Below, piece by piece: positions 30,745 through 41,375 of a stretch of 64,000 nt of DNA. Numbering within the stretch: the stretch's first letter is position 1; each line of letters starts with the position of its first letter. Location of the stretch: contig OW203747.1 in NCBI GenBank assembly GCA_934045075.1, positions 7,646,357-7,710,356 on the forward strand, given 5' to 3'. Made by a program: the position numbers and the translations under genes. The notes under the pieces are model-generated. The model ran no database searches. It was given only the letters and a program-made list of their open reading frames with translations, and was not told the origin of the DNA. This DNA comes from Yponomeuta sedellus (lineage: Eukaryota; Arthropoda; Insecta; Lepidoptera; Yponomeutidae).

Positions 30745-30850
30745 ATCCGCCACCAATCCATACTTGACCCCCGTGGTGGAGTATGGCCAATACCTTCCTT
30801 AGGGAAGAGACCCGTGCCCCTCGGTGGGGACATAATGGGTTGATGATGGT
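30745..30850 (+). mobile_element. SINE-5S 3' end, older subfamily
   Basis: CCCCCGTGGTGGAGTATGGC, then GTGCCCCTCGGTGGGGACAT and a TGATGATGGTGATGATTAG tail, the (GATGA)n type also seen at 672-1020. Confidence 0.65.
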
Positions 30851-30981
30851 GATGATTAGAATGAGCATACCTTAACAATAGGACCTATCGAATGCTCTAA
30901 AATGAATTTTTAGATGGAACTTTTTGGAAAGGGTCATGAAGGACTAGAATCTTTGAGAACCATTAAAAGCCAACCAAAGTA

Positions 30982-31177
30982 CAGTCTGTTAGCTTTTAGA
31001 ATATAACTCGGATATAATCGGATCGGTAAGCTTTTTTTTGTATTACTATTTATAACTTTACATAACTTTTCAAAATAGTGAAAATAGTTTTATACAGAGC
31101 AAGAAGTAGTATTACACTCGTGTGCTTTCGACAAAAACCGAAGCCTACTCTAAAACCCGAGGTATATTCTAAAAGCT
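30982..31177. mobile_element. MITE, CAGTCTGTTAG family
   Basis: Left CAGTCTGTTAGCTTTTAGAA; right CGAGGTATATTCTAAAAGCT. The outermost right bases are lost. The core shares ACTTTTCAAAATAGTGAA and AAACCGAAGCCT with 23562-23756. Confidence 0.7.
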
Positions 31178-31261
31178 GTAGTGCATGCGTGCCACGGGTC
31201 TTCGGGTCATTGTTTTGATAGACGAATACCCTTATGAGGCGGTACTAATTGTACGAGATTT

Positions 31262-31505
31262 TTTTTCTTCTTCTTCAGGCTATATTAGTCCACTGCTGGA
31301 CGTAGTTCTCCCCTAATGAGCGCCATAGTGCAAGGTTGTGCCATCATTGGGGGGTATTGCCCATAATCCCCACGCTGGGCATGCGGGTTGGGGATCGCAG
31401 TTTGCTGGAATTGTACTGCGGGGGGCGCTGCTACCCACCCCCCGGTTTGTGTCCCTTAGTCGCCTTTTACGACACCCGCGGGAAGAATTTTGGTTGGTGC
31501 TATTA
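31262..31505 (-). mobile_element. SIDE-RTE element
   Basis: Mirror of 12031-12290: TTCTTCTTCTTCAGGCTATA, ATGCGGGTTGGGGATCGCAG, CGACACCCGCGGGAAGAATT. The frames at 31313-31592 lie inside it and are not genes. Confidence 0.65.
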
Positions 31506-31792
31506 TCTAGGCCGACAGCACACAGCAATTTTTCGAAACAATATTTTTCAACTGATTGTTTTTTTTCATATCACGGTAAAGTAGTAGTCTAAATAGATAG
31601 CATTTCTTATTATTATTTACATAACCGGGGCTCTCAAATCACCCAGATTTCGTTGTAAAAAGGTAAATTATCTTTTAGAAAAAATGATCAGAGTGGAGTT
31701 TTTTCACTCGCTGCCTTTTTCTCCACTACACTACAGCCCGAAGATAGCGGCTTTCACTTTCATGTTACATTGTCCATTGAAATTCAGAAACA
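31506..31792. other. Nothing recognised
   Basis: AT-rich spacer between SIDE-RTE and LINE-A. Confidence 0.4.
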
Positions 31793-33013
31793 TCACAGCC
31801 AACAGAATGTATAGTTTAGCTTATACTTTATTGTACACGAAAAACACAAAAAAAGAAATACAATTAAAGAAAATACATGTACAAAGGCGAGCTTATCTCT
31901 GTAAGAGATTTCTTCCAGCAAACCTTGGGGAGTTGGAGTGGGGATGTGAAACGGGTCTATGCACGTGCACAACACAGTCATACTAATACACTTACACAGA
32001 TAACAAAATCATGCCAAAATTGTTATCTACCCAAATACATAAAAGCTAATAATGAAAAGAATAAACTACGTAAACCATCAAAGAAATCTACCTACATACA
32101 TACATACATAAACAATACATAATAATACGTAAACAATACAGAATAAGAACCTACTTACATAAATACCTATCAAGGAGCTAAGATATAGACAGATAATGCT
32201 CTTTCAACCGTTTCCTGAAAGTACTCAATGACGGGCTAGTACGAATACTCTGCGGCAGTGCATTCCACAGCCTGACCGAATGGACCGAAAACGAATCCCC
32301 GTAGGCTCCAGTGTTGTGGACAGGAATCTGAAGGAGATGGGAATATAATGTTCTCACTGGTCTCACTCCAGAGTGCAACAAATGAATTCGTTCTTTTAAA
32401 TATAATGGATAAGAAGGATTATGGACGATTTTGTACAGAAGAGAAAGTATATGTGCATTCCGGCGAAGGCGGATTGGGAGTCAATTTAACTCTTGTCGAA
32501 AACTGGAGACATGATCAAACTTGCGTAAACCGTATATTAACCGGATACCCAAGTTTTGAAGTCGTTCGAGTTTATCTAATAGCTCCTCGTTGGCATCCAA
32601 GTAGCAGACATCCGCGTAGTCAAGGAGAGGAAGAAGAAGAGACTGGGTAAGAATTATTTTGGTTTTGCGGGGCAGGAAGTACTGGAGACGTCGGAGCGAA
32701 TGAAAAGCCGCAAAGACTCGTCGGCTGACTTCACTGATATGAGCAACCCAATTGAGATGACAGTCAAAAAGCACTCCTAAGTTCCTAGCGGTAGTCGAAT
32801 AGGCAATAGGTATGCCATCAAAGACAACCATAGGTACCACTGTCTGCTTCATAAGCGACCTGTAGAAGTGCGGACTGCCAATCAGCATCGCCTGCGATTT
32901 CTTGGGATTCACCAGGAGACCAAAGTGACGAGCCCAATCTAAAATCCGAAGCAAGTCAGCATTCATATTATCCACAGCCGATTTAAACTCATCCACTCCA
33001 AAGTGCCTATAAA
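31793..33013 (-). pseudogene. LINE-A: reverse-transcriptase C-terminal half plus 3' UTR
   Basis: A non-LTR retrotransposon (jockey/CR1-like group; clade not certain) copied by target-primed reverse transcription. From about 33013 down to 32178 one frame reads VNPKKSQAMLIGS (end of the RT palm), ISEVSRRVFAAFHSLRRL, LLPLLDYADVCYLD, LLYKIVHNPSYPLYLKER and the C-terminal VRLWNALPQSIRTSPSLSTF motif. A single in-frame TGA at 32481-32483 stands where Trp is expected. The catalytic YADD box would lie just past the upstream break, so the copy is 5'-truncated and dead. 31793-32177 is the 3' UTR, ending near CTTTATTGTACACG. The copy abuts the RTE tail at 33014. Confidence 0.8.
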
Positions 33014-33370
33014 GCTGCTATGTATCTTCTTTCATCGTCAGGCTATACTAGTCCACTGCTGGACATAGCCCTCCCCTAATGAGCGCCATAGCGCCCTGTC
33101 TTCAGCTTGCCGCATCCAGCATCTGCCTGCAGTTTTTCGCAGATCGTCATCCCACCTAGTCGGAGGGCGTCCCACACTACGTTTGCCGAGTCGCGGTCTC
33201 CACTCAAGGACACGTTTGCTCCAACGGTTGTCGGTTCTTCGCGAGATATGGCCAGCCCACTGCCACTTCAGCTTGCTAATTCTCTGAGCTATGTCGATAA
33301 CTTTGGTTCTCTGTCGGATGCATTCGTTACGAATCCTATCCTTCAGAGAAATGTATCTTCTTTGTGTTGA
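33014..33370 (-). pseudogene. RTE C-terminal end, open frame
   Basis: Reads SLKDRIRNECIRQRTKVIDI, AQRISKLKWQWAGHISRRTD, GRPPTRWDDDLRKTAG and GEGYVQQWTSIA with a proper stop, then the family tail (CTGACGATGAAAGAAG). The RT domain is missing. This is the longest and cleanest RTE fragment in the window and defines the family for the others. Confidence 0.8.
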
Positions 33371-33944
33371 CATAAATAATTTAATTATATACTTTAGCTG
33401 AGATGCACATTGCAATAAAATTTAACTTAATTTATACGACCTATTTAAGATGCACCTGCATAAGATATAGACTACTTTCTGATATTATTTAAGTTAAGAT
33501 AAGCTCAACTTGTATGCCGAAATGGCAAAACACGAAGTTCTTAATACTCGTGTAGTCGTGTTTATACAAATAAATCGAATTGAATTAAATAGCAAGAGTA
33601 CGATCGGAAGCACTTTAAAGTTAATAACATCCCGTTTCTCCTGAAATGTAAATCAGACTTTATTTGCTTGTCTAAGGCAATCGAAGTTTGCAATACTGAG
33701 TAACTACAAAGAGGGGAATCATTATTCCTCGAACATAATACAGTCATTAACTAGATATCGAGTAAGACACCAGTTACCTCGCAGCAATAAACACCAGATT
33801 GTAGGTCTGTTACGCTGAATATACCTTTGCTCTTTAGGCTTATTATCATATCCCATGCAATACATAAGCTTAACAAAGGTTTGGGTTTAATTCCGGCTTT
33901 GTTTTTTTACTTAGTAATTTCTAATGCCACTTAACATATCTTCT
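33371..33944. other. Unassigned
   Basis: AT-rich. ATAAATCGAATTGAATTAAA near 33570 could be a LINE 3' end. No gene. Confidence 0.4.
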
Positions 33945-34304
33945 TTATCATATAAAAATGAATCCCCGAATGTGTTGGTAAGCGCAAATCTCGAGAGCAG
34001 CTGAACAGACTTCGCTAATTCTTTTTTAAGAATATTCCTTGAGGTACGAGGATGGTTCTTACGGAGAGGAAAAAAAAAATAAGAATCGACTGTTACGCGG
34101 TACGAAGTTCGCTGGGTCAGCTAGTCTTCTATAATATAAAAATGAATCGCTGAATGTGTTGGTAAGCGCAAATCTCGGGAGCAGCTGAACCGATTTCGCT
34201 AATTCTTTTTTTAGAATAATACTTGAAGTACGACTATGGTTCTTATGGGAAAAAAAAATTAAGAATCAACTGTTAGTCGGTACAATGTACGCTGGGTGAG
34301 CTAG
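33945..34304 (+). mobile_element. Two Lep1-type Helitrons in tandem
   Basis: The first ends GGTCAGCTAG at 34124 and the second starts TCTATAATAT at 34128, ending GGTGAGCTAG at 34304 before T. Only three bases separate them. The second copy differs (ACTATGGTTCTTATGG), so this is not a fresh duplication. Confidence 0.8.
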
Positions 34305-34361
34305 TTTGAAATACAAAAAGCTAACGATGAAAAAAACATCCTTAAGATAGGTATCTTAAAG

Positions 34362-34394
34362 CACCGTATGTGTGATGACGTCACACATACGGTG
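34362..34394. repeat. 14-bp perfect palindrome with a TGACGTCA centre
   Basis: CACCGTATGTGTGA and TCACACATACGGTG around TGACG; TGACGTCA occupies 34376-34383. A similar CCGTATTTGTGACGTCA occurs at about 35262-35278, so the two may be ends of one unclassified element enclosing the THAP relic. Confidence 0.7.
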
Positions 34395-34797
34395 GAATTA
34401 GGAGGTACCGTTGCCCAATATTAAAAATGATATGACAGATGTCATTTTCAATTTCATTCAAATGTCATGTCGGGGAAATTACTTTTCGTTTCCTCAATCC
34501 GCTATTTGACTCTCTTTTCAAGTAAGTCTTAAAAGGTAAATAACTCTTCCATTAGACCAAAAAATATTTTAGTATATTTTTTGAGGAGCTAAAATCAACA
34601 TAAAAATATATTTTATACCTTTATTTTCCTAAACAGCCAAAAACGCGGTCAGCCATTTTTGTCTATGGTTTGAAGTCCAAAAAATTGTTAACAAAGTTTG
34701 ACATTAAATTTTCTGGAACTGATCTCTGAGCATAGTGAAACAACAACAACGCAACCATGATTTCATCAAATTTACATCCAAAATATACCAATTATCA

Positions 34798-34975
34798 TGC
34801 CTTGTTCGAGAATGAAAAAACACGTCAATAAAGACCCCCAGGAAGTTGTGGATTTGTGTACCCAGTGAAATTAACATTCGAAAAACTTGGCTCAAACTTG
34901 CCAAAAGAGACCCCGACTTTTTATCAATTGAAACTCGCGTGTATTTATGTGAAGATCTCTTTGATGTATGTCCTA
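34798..34975 (+). pseudogene. Degenerate THAP-type zinc finger
   Basis: One frame reads NTSIKTPRKLWICVPSEINI then RKTWLKLAKRDPDFLSIETR and VYLCEDLFDV. This is the TP.KL...P......R..W......RD......VC..HF spacing of THAP domains (C2CH DNA-binding fingers of P-element-type transposases and their descendants). An in-frame TGA (34813-34815) falls in the first Cys loop after CLVRE, the second Cys is gone, and the last HF is LF. The C-terminal AVPTF box is not visible. A dead copy, probably transposon-derived. The minus frame 34704-35063 is its shadow. Confidence 0.6.
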
Positions 34976-35949
34976 TAATAATCAATGTCCACTGGCTCTG
35001 GCTGAAAGATGTTTGTTTACATACTTTAGATGGTTTCAAGATGGCGGATGGCGTTTTCGCCATTACGAATTAAACGAGGAATGTTTTTTTTTACTTTGCA
35101 AATTTTGGAGCCATCCTGTATACTTACTTAGCACAATCAATATATTTCGGTTTCTTACGTTAAATACTATAGGAAATATTTATCGCGTCAAATTTGATAC
35201 GTGTCAAATAGCGGATTCCAATGGTTTTTAAAAAGGCGGCAAGGGTGTCAGTATTATAAAGCCGTATTTGTGACGTCATTTGGCGGATATGTCCTTTTAG
35301 AATAAAACGAAATTCAAACAGAAAATTATAAATGAAAACCATCGAATTTCGGAAAATAAAAAAATATGGGTCGTTTTATTTATTTCGTATCTAAAATTGA
35401 AATGTTGTCAATTCTCGATATTCTTCTAGCCCTATGTCAGCCATTTTAAATCATAGCTCATACCGTGCCAAAACACCTATACTTGGTAACTTCTAACCGG
35501 TCTATTCGAAGCACGAAACCTGTATCCTTTGTTACTGCTTCGTAACAGTCGTTCTAACAAGGCTGTAAACGGTACATTGTAGCCGGTTTAATTCACTCTG
35601 TATACAATGATGGACTAATTACAAGGCTGGTGGTAACATTGTAGGTAACGGACAGATCTGCTTAATTTGTATAGCGTGTAATTTGGATGCATGTATCAAA
35701 TTATAGTGTTTGATCCTAGTTCATACGTAAACTATCCCTTAAGTGGGCAAGGGGAAAATAGTCCGACGTTAAATTGAACTTTATTACCTTGAAATAGAGT
35801 CCAAAACCAATAAAAAAATCATACTACTCATGCAAGGGTTTTGTCACACGGATAAACTTTGACCTACTCCTGAACTGAGAAAACTTTATTGTACCAGAAA
35901 CCAGAGTTAACGTTTTTTTCTTATGACTTTTTCTTTCATATATTTATCA
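34976..35949. other. Unassigned
   Basis: No further coding signal follows the THAP relic. AT-rich with short frames only. Confidence 0.4.
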
Positions 35950-36325
35950 TCATCATCATCAGCCCATTATGTCCCCACCGAGTGGCACGGGTCTCTTCCC
36001 TGAGAAAGGTATAGGCCATACTCCACCACGGCAGCCAAGTCCAGATTGGTGGAGGCTTGCAAGACTAGTGGCTGGTCTTACTGTCGAAAATTTTCAAGCC
36101 GCCCTAAAACCTCTGACTTGGCTTAACGACTGCCATCTATCGACGGCAGCCGGCAACAACTGTTTAAAGTCCCTTGCCTAGCACGGAATCGCTCGGAAAA
36201 ATGCCACTAGCGTTAATCATGGCCATAGTCATAGGTTGACCCATCCATGCCCTGTACGCGCCCTGTGTTGGTTAACCTTCGTGATCGTTTAAGATCACTC
36301 AGGCAGCCAGGGCTAGGAGCGATAT
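35950..36325 (-). mobile_element. SINE-5S, older subfamily, full length
   Basis: Tail with (ATC)n and CAGCCCATTATGTCCCCACC; head GCGCCCTGTGTTGGTTAACC, TTCGTGATCGTTTAAGATCA. The pair with 672-1020 shows the older head (GACCACGAAGG) in two copies. Confidence 0.7.
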
Positions 36326-36337
36326 ATTTATATAATA

Positions 36338-36698
36338 TTAGCTGACCCAGCAAAATTCGTACCGCCTAACATTCGATTCTTTAATTCTTTTTATTTTGCT
36401 CTCCGTAAGAACCATCCTCGTACTTCAAGGAATATTCTAAAAAAAGAATTAGTGAAATCTGTTCAGCTGCTCTCGAGATTAGCGCTTACCAACACATTAA
36501 GCGATTCATTTTTATATTATAGAGATAGCTGACCCCGCGAACTTGATACCGCCTAATAGTCGACTCTTTTTTTTCTCTCCTTAAGAACCATCCTCGTACT
36601 TCAAGGAATAATCTAAAATATAATTAGCGAAAACAATTCAGCTACTCTCGAGATTTGCACTTACCAACACATTCAGCGATTCATTTTTATATAATAGA
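36338..36698 (-). mobile_element. Two Lep1-type Helitrons in tandem
   Basis: TTAGCTGACCCAGC..TTTTTATATTATAGA (36338-36523) and ATAGCTGACCCCGCGAAC..TTATATAATAGA (36525-36698), head-to-tail with no real spacer. A second Lep1 doublet like 33945-34304. Confidence 0.75.
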
Positions 36699-37054
36699 TA
36701 TACAGTACAAGCCTCCTATTAGAGAAAGTGTATGGGCGTAATTACTATCCGTGCCCACCATGAGTTAGCATTTCAAGCGCTAACGGCGCCATCTCTACTG
36801 TCTTCGCAAAACTCTTTCGTTTCATAATCATACACTTCTTTCTGTATGCATGAATTTTCAACGCGAAGTGTTCCCAAATATTGGGATCTTGATTATGCGT
36901 ATCGCTGGTTTATACGCGACCAGAAGCAAGATTTCACTGAAGTAAAACTTCCACACAACAATAATTTGTCCCAAACTAGAATATTCAGTGCTATGGTAAA
37001 TAGGCAAGCACATTATAAACATGGAAATACATCCTGACTTTATTTCCTGATACC
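36699..37054. other. Repeat E trace, then unassigned
   Basis: 36705-36790 carries GTACAAGCCTCCTATTAGAG..TCCGTGCCCACCATGAG (repeat E). The rest holds a 63-codon frame without motif. Confidence 0.4.
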
Positions 37055-37395
37055 CGCGCTCGTGGCCTATTGAAACTGAGTGATTAGATTCAATCACTTG
37101 AGTTAAGTAACAACAGGCGCGGTCAGGTGCAGGATGGGTGACCGTCCCGTGACTACCACTAGTGGCATATTTTCGAGCGCTTCCGTGCTTCACAAGACAC
37201 GATATGCCGTCATGGCAGTCGTTCAGGTATGTCAGAGGCCTTATAGGCTTGATAACTTCTGACAGTAAGGCCCGCTACTGTCTTACAATCCTCCAGAAAC
37301 CCGGACTTGGCCCCCGTAGTCGAGTATGGCCTAACCTTCCTGCGATGTAGGAACCCTTGCCCCAGCAGTGGGGACATACAAGGGTTGATAACGAA
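37055..37395 (+). mobile_element. SINE-5S, young subfamily
   Basis: Head GAGTTAAGTAACAACAGG, CGCGGTCAGGTGCAGGATGG, GTGACCGTCCCGTGAC; tail GCAGTGGGGACATACAAGGG. Part of the GCCGGC body block is deleted. Confidence 0.7.
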
Positions 37396-37504
37396 CGTCT
37401 TTTGGATGGTCACAGAGGTTATAGTGCGTATGCTTAGACGGTTCATTATCGTATGACTGACCGCGCATGGTATTTTGATACGTTTGGATGTATTTTGGGG
37501 TACA

Positions 37505-37580
37505 TTGTTGACCGCGCCTGTTGTTGCGTAACTCAAGTGATTGATTCCAATCACTCGGTTTGCCTAGGCCACGAGAGTTT
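37505..37580 (-). mobile_element. SINE-5S head only
   Basis: TTGACCGCGCCTGTTGTTGC, AACTCAAGTGATTGATTCCA, TCGGTTTGCCTAGGCCACGA. No body or tail. Confidence 0.6.
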
Positions 37581-38319
37581 CCAAAAAGTAAAGTAAGGTA
37601 AAAGTTTAATTCTCACCATAAAGAACAACATTTAGGAACGGTATTATAAGCCTTGAGGGCTTTACAAAATCACTTAAAGGCTAATGGTACAATTATAAAT
37701 TCAACTAATTGCCAAACTAGGTGGTCCTGTATTTTGAAAATTAGTTTGTTTTGTACTTAATGTACAGATCTATTTCAGACATTATTATTTAAGTATTGTG
37801 CGTCTCTTTAAGTTATTACTTATTGTATGTGAATGTGTGTGTGTGTGTGTGTGAGCCTGTATGTGTGAGCGAGAGCGTGATGTGTAAGTTGCAGCATATG
37901 AGTAGAGAACTGTAAGAATTTAATAGTAATTTTATTTAAGACCTTACCAAGAATGTAATTTTCTTTCTAACAAAGAGACAATTCTCTTCAGCTGAATAGG
38001 TTTCTCAGCATGTATATCCAGACAGGTGCTTAGTGTGTAAGTGAGTCATAATCTAGGCACAAAGAGCCTCAGAGGAGCCATCAAGGAAGTCAGGAGCCCC
38101 GTGGAAGGAACACAGAATAAGGAAACGGACGTCCGCCTAGCAGCGCCTTGGGGGATTGCTAGGACAGAAGGATGGATCGACTCCTGTCGACTTAAAAGCT
38201 GCTGCTAGGTTTCGTCATTTCGTCTCGTCTGACGTTACATAAAAAAAGTTTTCGCTATAGAAAAACAAATTTAAAATCACGGATGAGAAAGTTACAATAT
38301 AAAAGTAGTGGTAGCACAG
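37581..38319. other. Unassigned with (TG)n
   Basis: 37828-37853 is a TG microsatellite. 38060-38220 is GC-richer (CAGGAGCCCCGTGGAAGGAA, GTCCGCCTAGCAGCGCCTTG) and may be LINE-derived. No gene called. Confidence 0.4.
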
Positions 38320-38660
38320 ATAGCACTTAGTCAAAACCGAATAATTGGAATCAATCACTAGAGTTAAGCAACAACAAGCGTGTTCAGGTGCAGGATGGGT
38401 GACCGTCCCGTGACTACCGGTAGTGGCATTTTTGCATTTCCGTGCTTCGTAAGGCACTTTAAGCCGTTGTTGCCGGCTGTCATGTAATGGCAGTCGTTAA
38501 GCCAAGTCAGATGCCTTAGGGCGGCTTGATAACTTCTGACAGTAAGGCCCGCCACTGTCTTACAATCCTCCACCAACCCGGACTTTGCCCCCGTGGTGAA
38601 GTATGGCCTAACCTTACTGTGATGTAGGAAGAAACCCAGGACATACAAGGGTCGATATCG
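38320..38660 (+). mobile_element. SINE-5S, young subfamily
   Basis: GGAATCAATCACTAGAGTTA, GTGTTCAGGTGCAGGATGGG, CCGGCTGTCATGTAATGGCA; tail shortened to GAAACCCAGGACATACAAGG, lacking the CCCCAGCAGTGGGG stem. Confidence 0.65.
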
Positions 38661-38689
38661 TATCTTAGGTAGAATAGAGTTGTATGCTA

Positions 38690-38860
38690 AATTTTGAGGT
38701 GGGTGACAAGGAGTAAGAGAAAAAACAGCGCAGAAAGCATATTATCCCGCTGAAGCGTCGTTGTGAGGCAGATTGCGGATGGCGGCTGAATCAGGATGGC
38801 CGAAGACAGGAAGAAGTAGCCTTCCTTGGGGGAGGGCTATGTTCAGCACTATATGAAAGA
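38690..38860 (+). pseudogene. RTE C-terminal relic, strongly decayed
   Basis: GGATGGCCGAAGACAGGAAG..CTTGGGGGAGGGCTATGTTC matches the AEDR..W.SLGEGYVQ end with frameshifts. Confidence 0.4.
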
Positions 38861-39190
38861 AATTGGATAAATAAAAGATTTACTTTAGAAATAAATAGTA
38901 AGTAAGTAAGTGCGTTTATTGAAATAAAAGTTACAGCAGCAGGTGTTACATAATTAATTAATATACAGAAGAGGTGGGTAAATAAGTTTAAAATTTTATT
39001 ATTACAGAATTTTTAAGTGTTCTAGAAAGGTACTGTTCTCCATCCATCGATCCATCTCTCCTCGGTTTTCTTTTGTACTTCATACTTTTCAGACATTTCG
39101 GCACTTTTACGAGTACCGTGGTCCCGGATGACTGAGGTGACAGGCGTCTTTTTGAAAGCGTTTTTGAAACTTACAGTTAATGCTTTAAAA
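38861..39190. repeat. LINE 3' end, then repeat P
   Basis: 38900-38990: (AAGT)n and GCGTTTATTGAAATAAAAGT, a LINE 3' end on the minus strand. 39045-39190: repeat P without its outer part (ACTTTTCAGACATTTCGGCA, CCGTGGTCCCGGATGACTGA). Confidence 0.45.
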
Positions 39191-39224
39191 AAGACCAATT
39201 AGGGGATGTATTAGCAAAGGGAAA

Positions 39225-39370
39225 GATAAAAAGTACCCGGAACCGGCGTGCGTGCATGCAACGACTTATGAACGTTGATGAAGCGAAGGTGATCTGTCAG
39301 GATCGTGGCAAGTGGCGGTCCCTGGTCTCTGCCTACCCCTCTGGGATACAGGCGTGAGGTTATGTATGTA
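39225..39370 (+). pseudogene. Retroelement ORF C-terminal relic
   Basis: AAAAGTACCCGGAACCGGCG..GATCGTGGCAAGTGGCGGTC..CTACCCCTCTGGGATACAGG. The better copy at 40475-40625 encodes LMNIDEAVVCQDRGKWQSLV then SAYPSGIQG, a LINE-like C-terminus. Clade unknown. Confidence 0.4.
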
Positions 39371-39387
39371 TGTAGAAAAAAAAAAAG

Positions 39388-39770
39388 TTGAATTGTCATT
39401 GTTACCGGCTAAACAAACAAAACAATTCATTCATTCATTGTGTTTGCTATTTCTTTGCTTCTCGTGAATATTGTTTGTTTTATTACTAGTTGGGCTTGTT
39501 AAAATGGATCCCGATTCTTCGTTTATTGATGGCCCCGGCTCAACTACGGGTTTTGTAACGGACTTACTTTGTGGTACTTACCAAATAAAGCATGCAAATC
39601 ATGGACACCTTGCAGCAAAAACTCACAATGCAGGTATATTGATGCAAATTAATTACTGTAATAGGGTTTTTACTAACTCATACTACGAAACCTACTACTT
39701 AGTTTTAATTCAATTGACTGTTCACGTTTAGCCAAATCGCCCATACAAAGTGGACAAAGTCCTTTTATTA
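39388..39770 (+). repeat. Repeat C with a possible small exon
   Basis: Contains an ATG (39504) opening 43 codons, MDPDSSFIDGPGSTTGFVTD.., that end at CACAATGCAG|GTATATT, a plausible splice donor (39633/39634). The other copy (15490-15905) keeps the donor but has lost the start. The first exon of an unidentified transposon is one reading; coincidence is another. Confidence 0.45.
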
Positions 39771-40089
39771 AAATCGCTCCAGGCGTTTGAACGTCACAAA
39801 GTAACAAGGATACACAATCAAAATATTCACTAATTTTCGCCATTATAATGTTAGTGTGATGAACCTTCTGTGCCCCTCACCTGTGTCTCAGACATGACCA
39901 ATAACACAGCGGCTCAGTCGTCACGGCGTGTTCTCTACTTGAAAATTCCATTTCCTGGGCGGCTTTGTCTATGTCTAAGTCGGTGTGTGCATCCACAGTA
40001 CACACGCAGTGCAGTCAGCAGATCAACATTTAGGGCTGAAACGCACAAACCGTCAAATGCCCGCATTTAAGCCTGTTACACACGTAGCT
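39771..40089. other. Repeat D scrap, then unassigned
   Basis: 39770-39860 is repeat D (TTAAAATCGCTCCAGGCGTT). 39870-40080 has a 66-codon frame without motif. Confidence 0.4.
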
Positions 40090-40466
40090 AAGCGAAGCGC
40101 TCGCGGCCACCCGAACCGAGTGATTGGAATCGATCACTTGAGTTAAGCAACAACAGGCGCGGTCAGGTGCAGGATTGGTGACCGTCCGGTGACTGCCGCT
40201 AGCGGTATTTTTGCATTTCCGTGCTTCGCAAGGCACGTTAAGCTGTTGGTGCCGGCTGTCATGTAATGGCAGTCGTTAAGCCTTATGTCAGAGTCCTTAT
40301 GGGCGGCTTGATAACTTCTGACAGTAAGGCTCGCCACGGTCTTACAATCCTCCACCAACTCGGACTAGGCCCTCGTGGTGGAGTATGGCCTAACCTTTTT
40401 GCGATGCAGGAACCCGTGCCCCAGCTGTGAGGACATACAAGGGTTGATATCGATCGATATCGATCT
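40090..40466 (+). mobile_element. SINE-5S, full length, 10-bp TSD
   Basis: ACACGTAGCT at 40080-40089 and 40467-40476 flank the element, proving retroposition. Head GAGTTAAGCAACAACAGG, GGCGCGGTCAGGTGCAGGAT; tail GGACATACAAGGGTTGATAT then (CGATAT)n, which shows the family's 3' microsatellite. Confidence 0.8.
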
Positions 40467-40474
40467 ACACGTAG

Positions 40475-40625
40475 CTGAAAAGATAAAAAGTACCCGGAAC
40501 CGGCGTGCGTGCATGCAAAGACTTATGAACATTGATGAAGCGGTGGTCTGTCAGGATCGTGGCAAGTGGCAGTCCCTGGTCTCTGCCTACCCCTCTGGGA
40601 TACAGGGGCGAGGTTATGTTATGTT
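40475..40625 (+). pseudogene. Retroelement ORF C-terminal relic
   Basis: Same family as 39225-39370; see there for the encoded peptide. It lies directly after the SINE-5S TSD. Confidence 0.4.
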
Positions 40626-40889
40626 TTGTTACACGGAGACAATGCTTAAATATATTTTTGCCTTCATTTCATTGATGGTTGGCCAAATACCTTAATATGC
40701 AATAGTATTATATATTATATGCTTTGCTATAATTTTTACATATAATAGAGTAAAGTTAATTAAGGTAAAGTAACGTATCGTTTATTCATGAACATGGGTA
40801 TTTAAAATAGTTCTTTATACACAGTTTCAGTGCATTGTCCTAGCTCTAGCAAGTTTCTCTGTTTTTGCTTTGTATAAAACTTATAATTA
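40626..40889. other. Nothing recognised
   Basis: AT-rich spacer. Confidence 0.4.
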
Positions 40890-41145
40890 AAACTGTTTTT
40901 ATACGGATGTATGCTCGTTTATTACATTTTTACAATTTTCCAACGTTTCGGCACTTTTTCAGGTGCCGTGGTCCCGGATGACTCCTCCATCATCGGCCAG
41001 GTTTCAGCAAGTATAAAGCTCGTTATACGCGTAGCTGAAGAGATCACTTTTAGTGATAAGGCCGCCGTTTGTAGTCTTTAGTAATATCTGTGTTAATTTC
41101 ATTTTTATGTACAATAATGTATTCTCTATCTATCTATGGTCAGAT
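40890..41145. mobile_element. Repeat P fragment next to LINE-A 3' end (+)
   Basis: 40890-40990 repeat P (TTTTCCAACGTTTCGGCACT, CAGGTGCCGTGGTCCCGGAT). 41030-41145 LINE-A end (GAGATCACTTTTAGTGATAA, GGCCGCCGTTTGTAGTC, (TATC)n). Confidence 0.5.
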
Positions 41146-41375
41146 GGGCAGCACATGGAATAGAAATAGAAAGAAATAGAAATATCTTTATAGAGAAATT
41201 CAATTTGCCACAGTTATTTATGAAGCCCTTGCTCTCGAACTAGGATAACCTGTGCGTCAAGAGCAAGTGTCTTCCCTTAACTAAGTGTAACAATCAGGTG
41301 CAAATTAGTGCTTAACAATGTACCAGACAAAGAAGTAAAACTAAGAGTTATAAATTTTATATAGTATTTTCTAAG
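41146..41375. other. Probable LINE 3' end, minus strand
   Basis: AAATAGAAATATCTTTATAG, CTCGAACTAGGATAACCTGT. Resembles a 3' UTR but no second copy confirms it. Confidence 0.35.
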
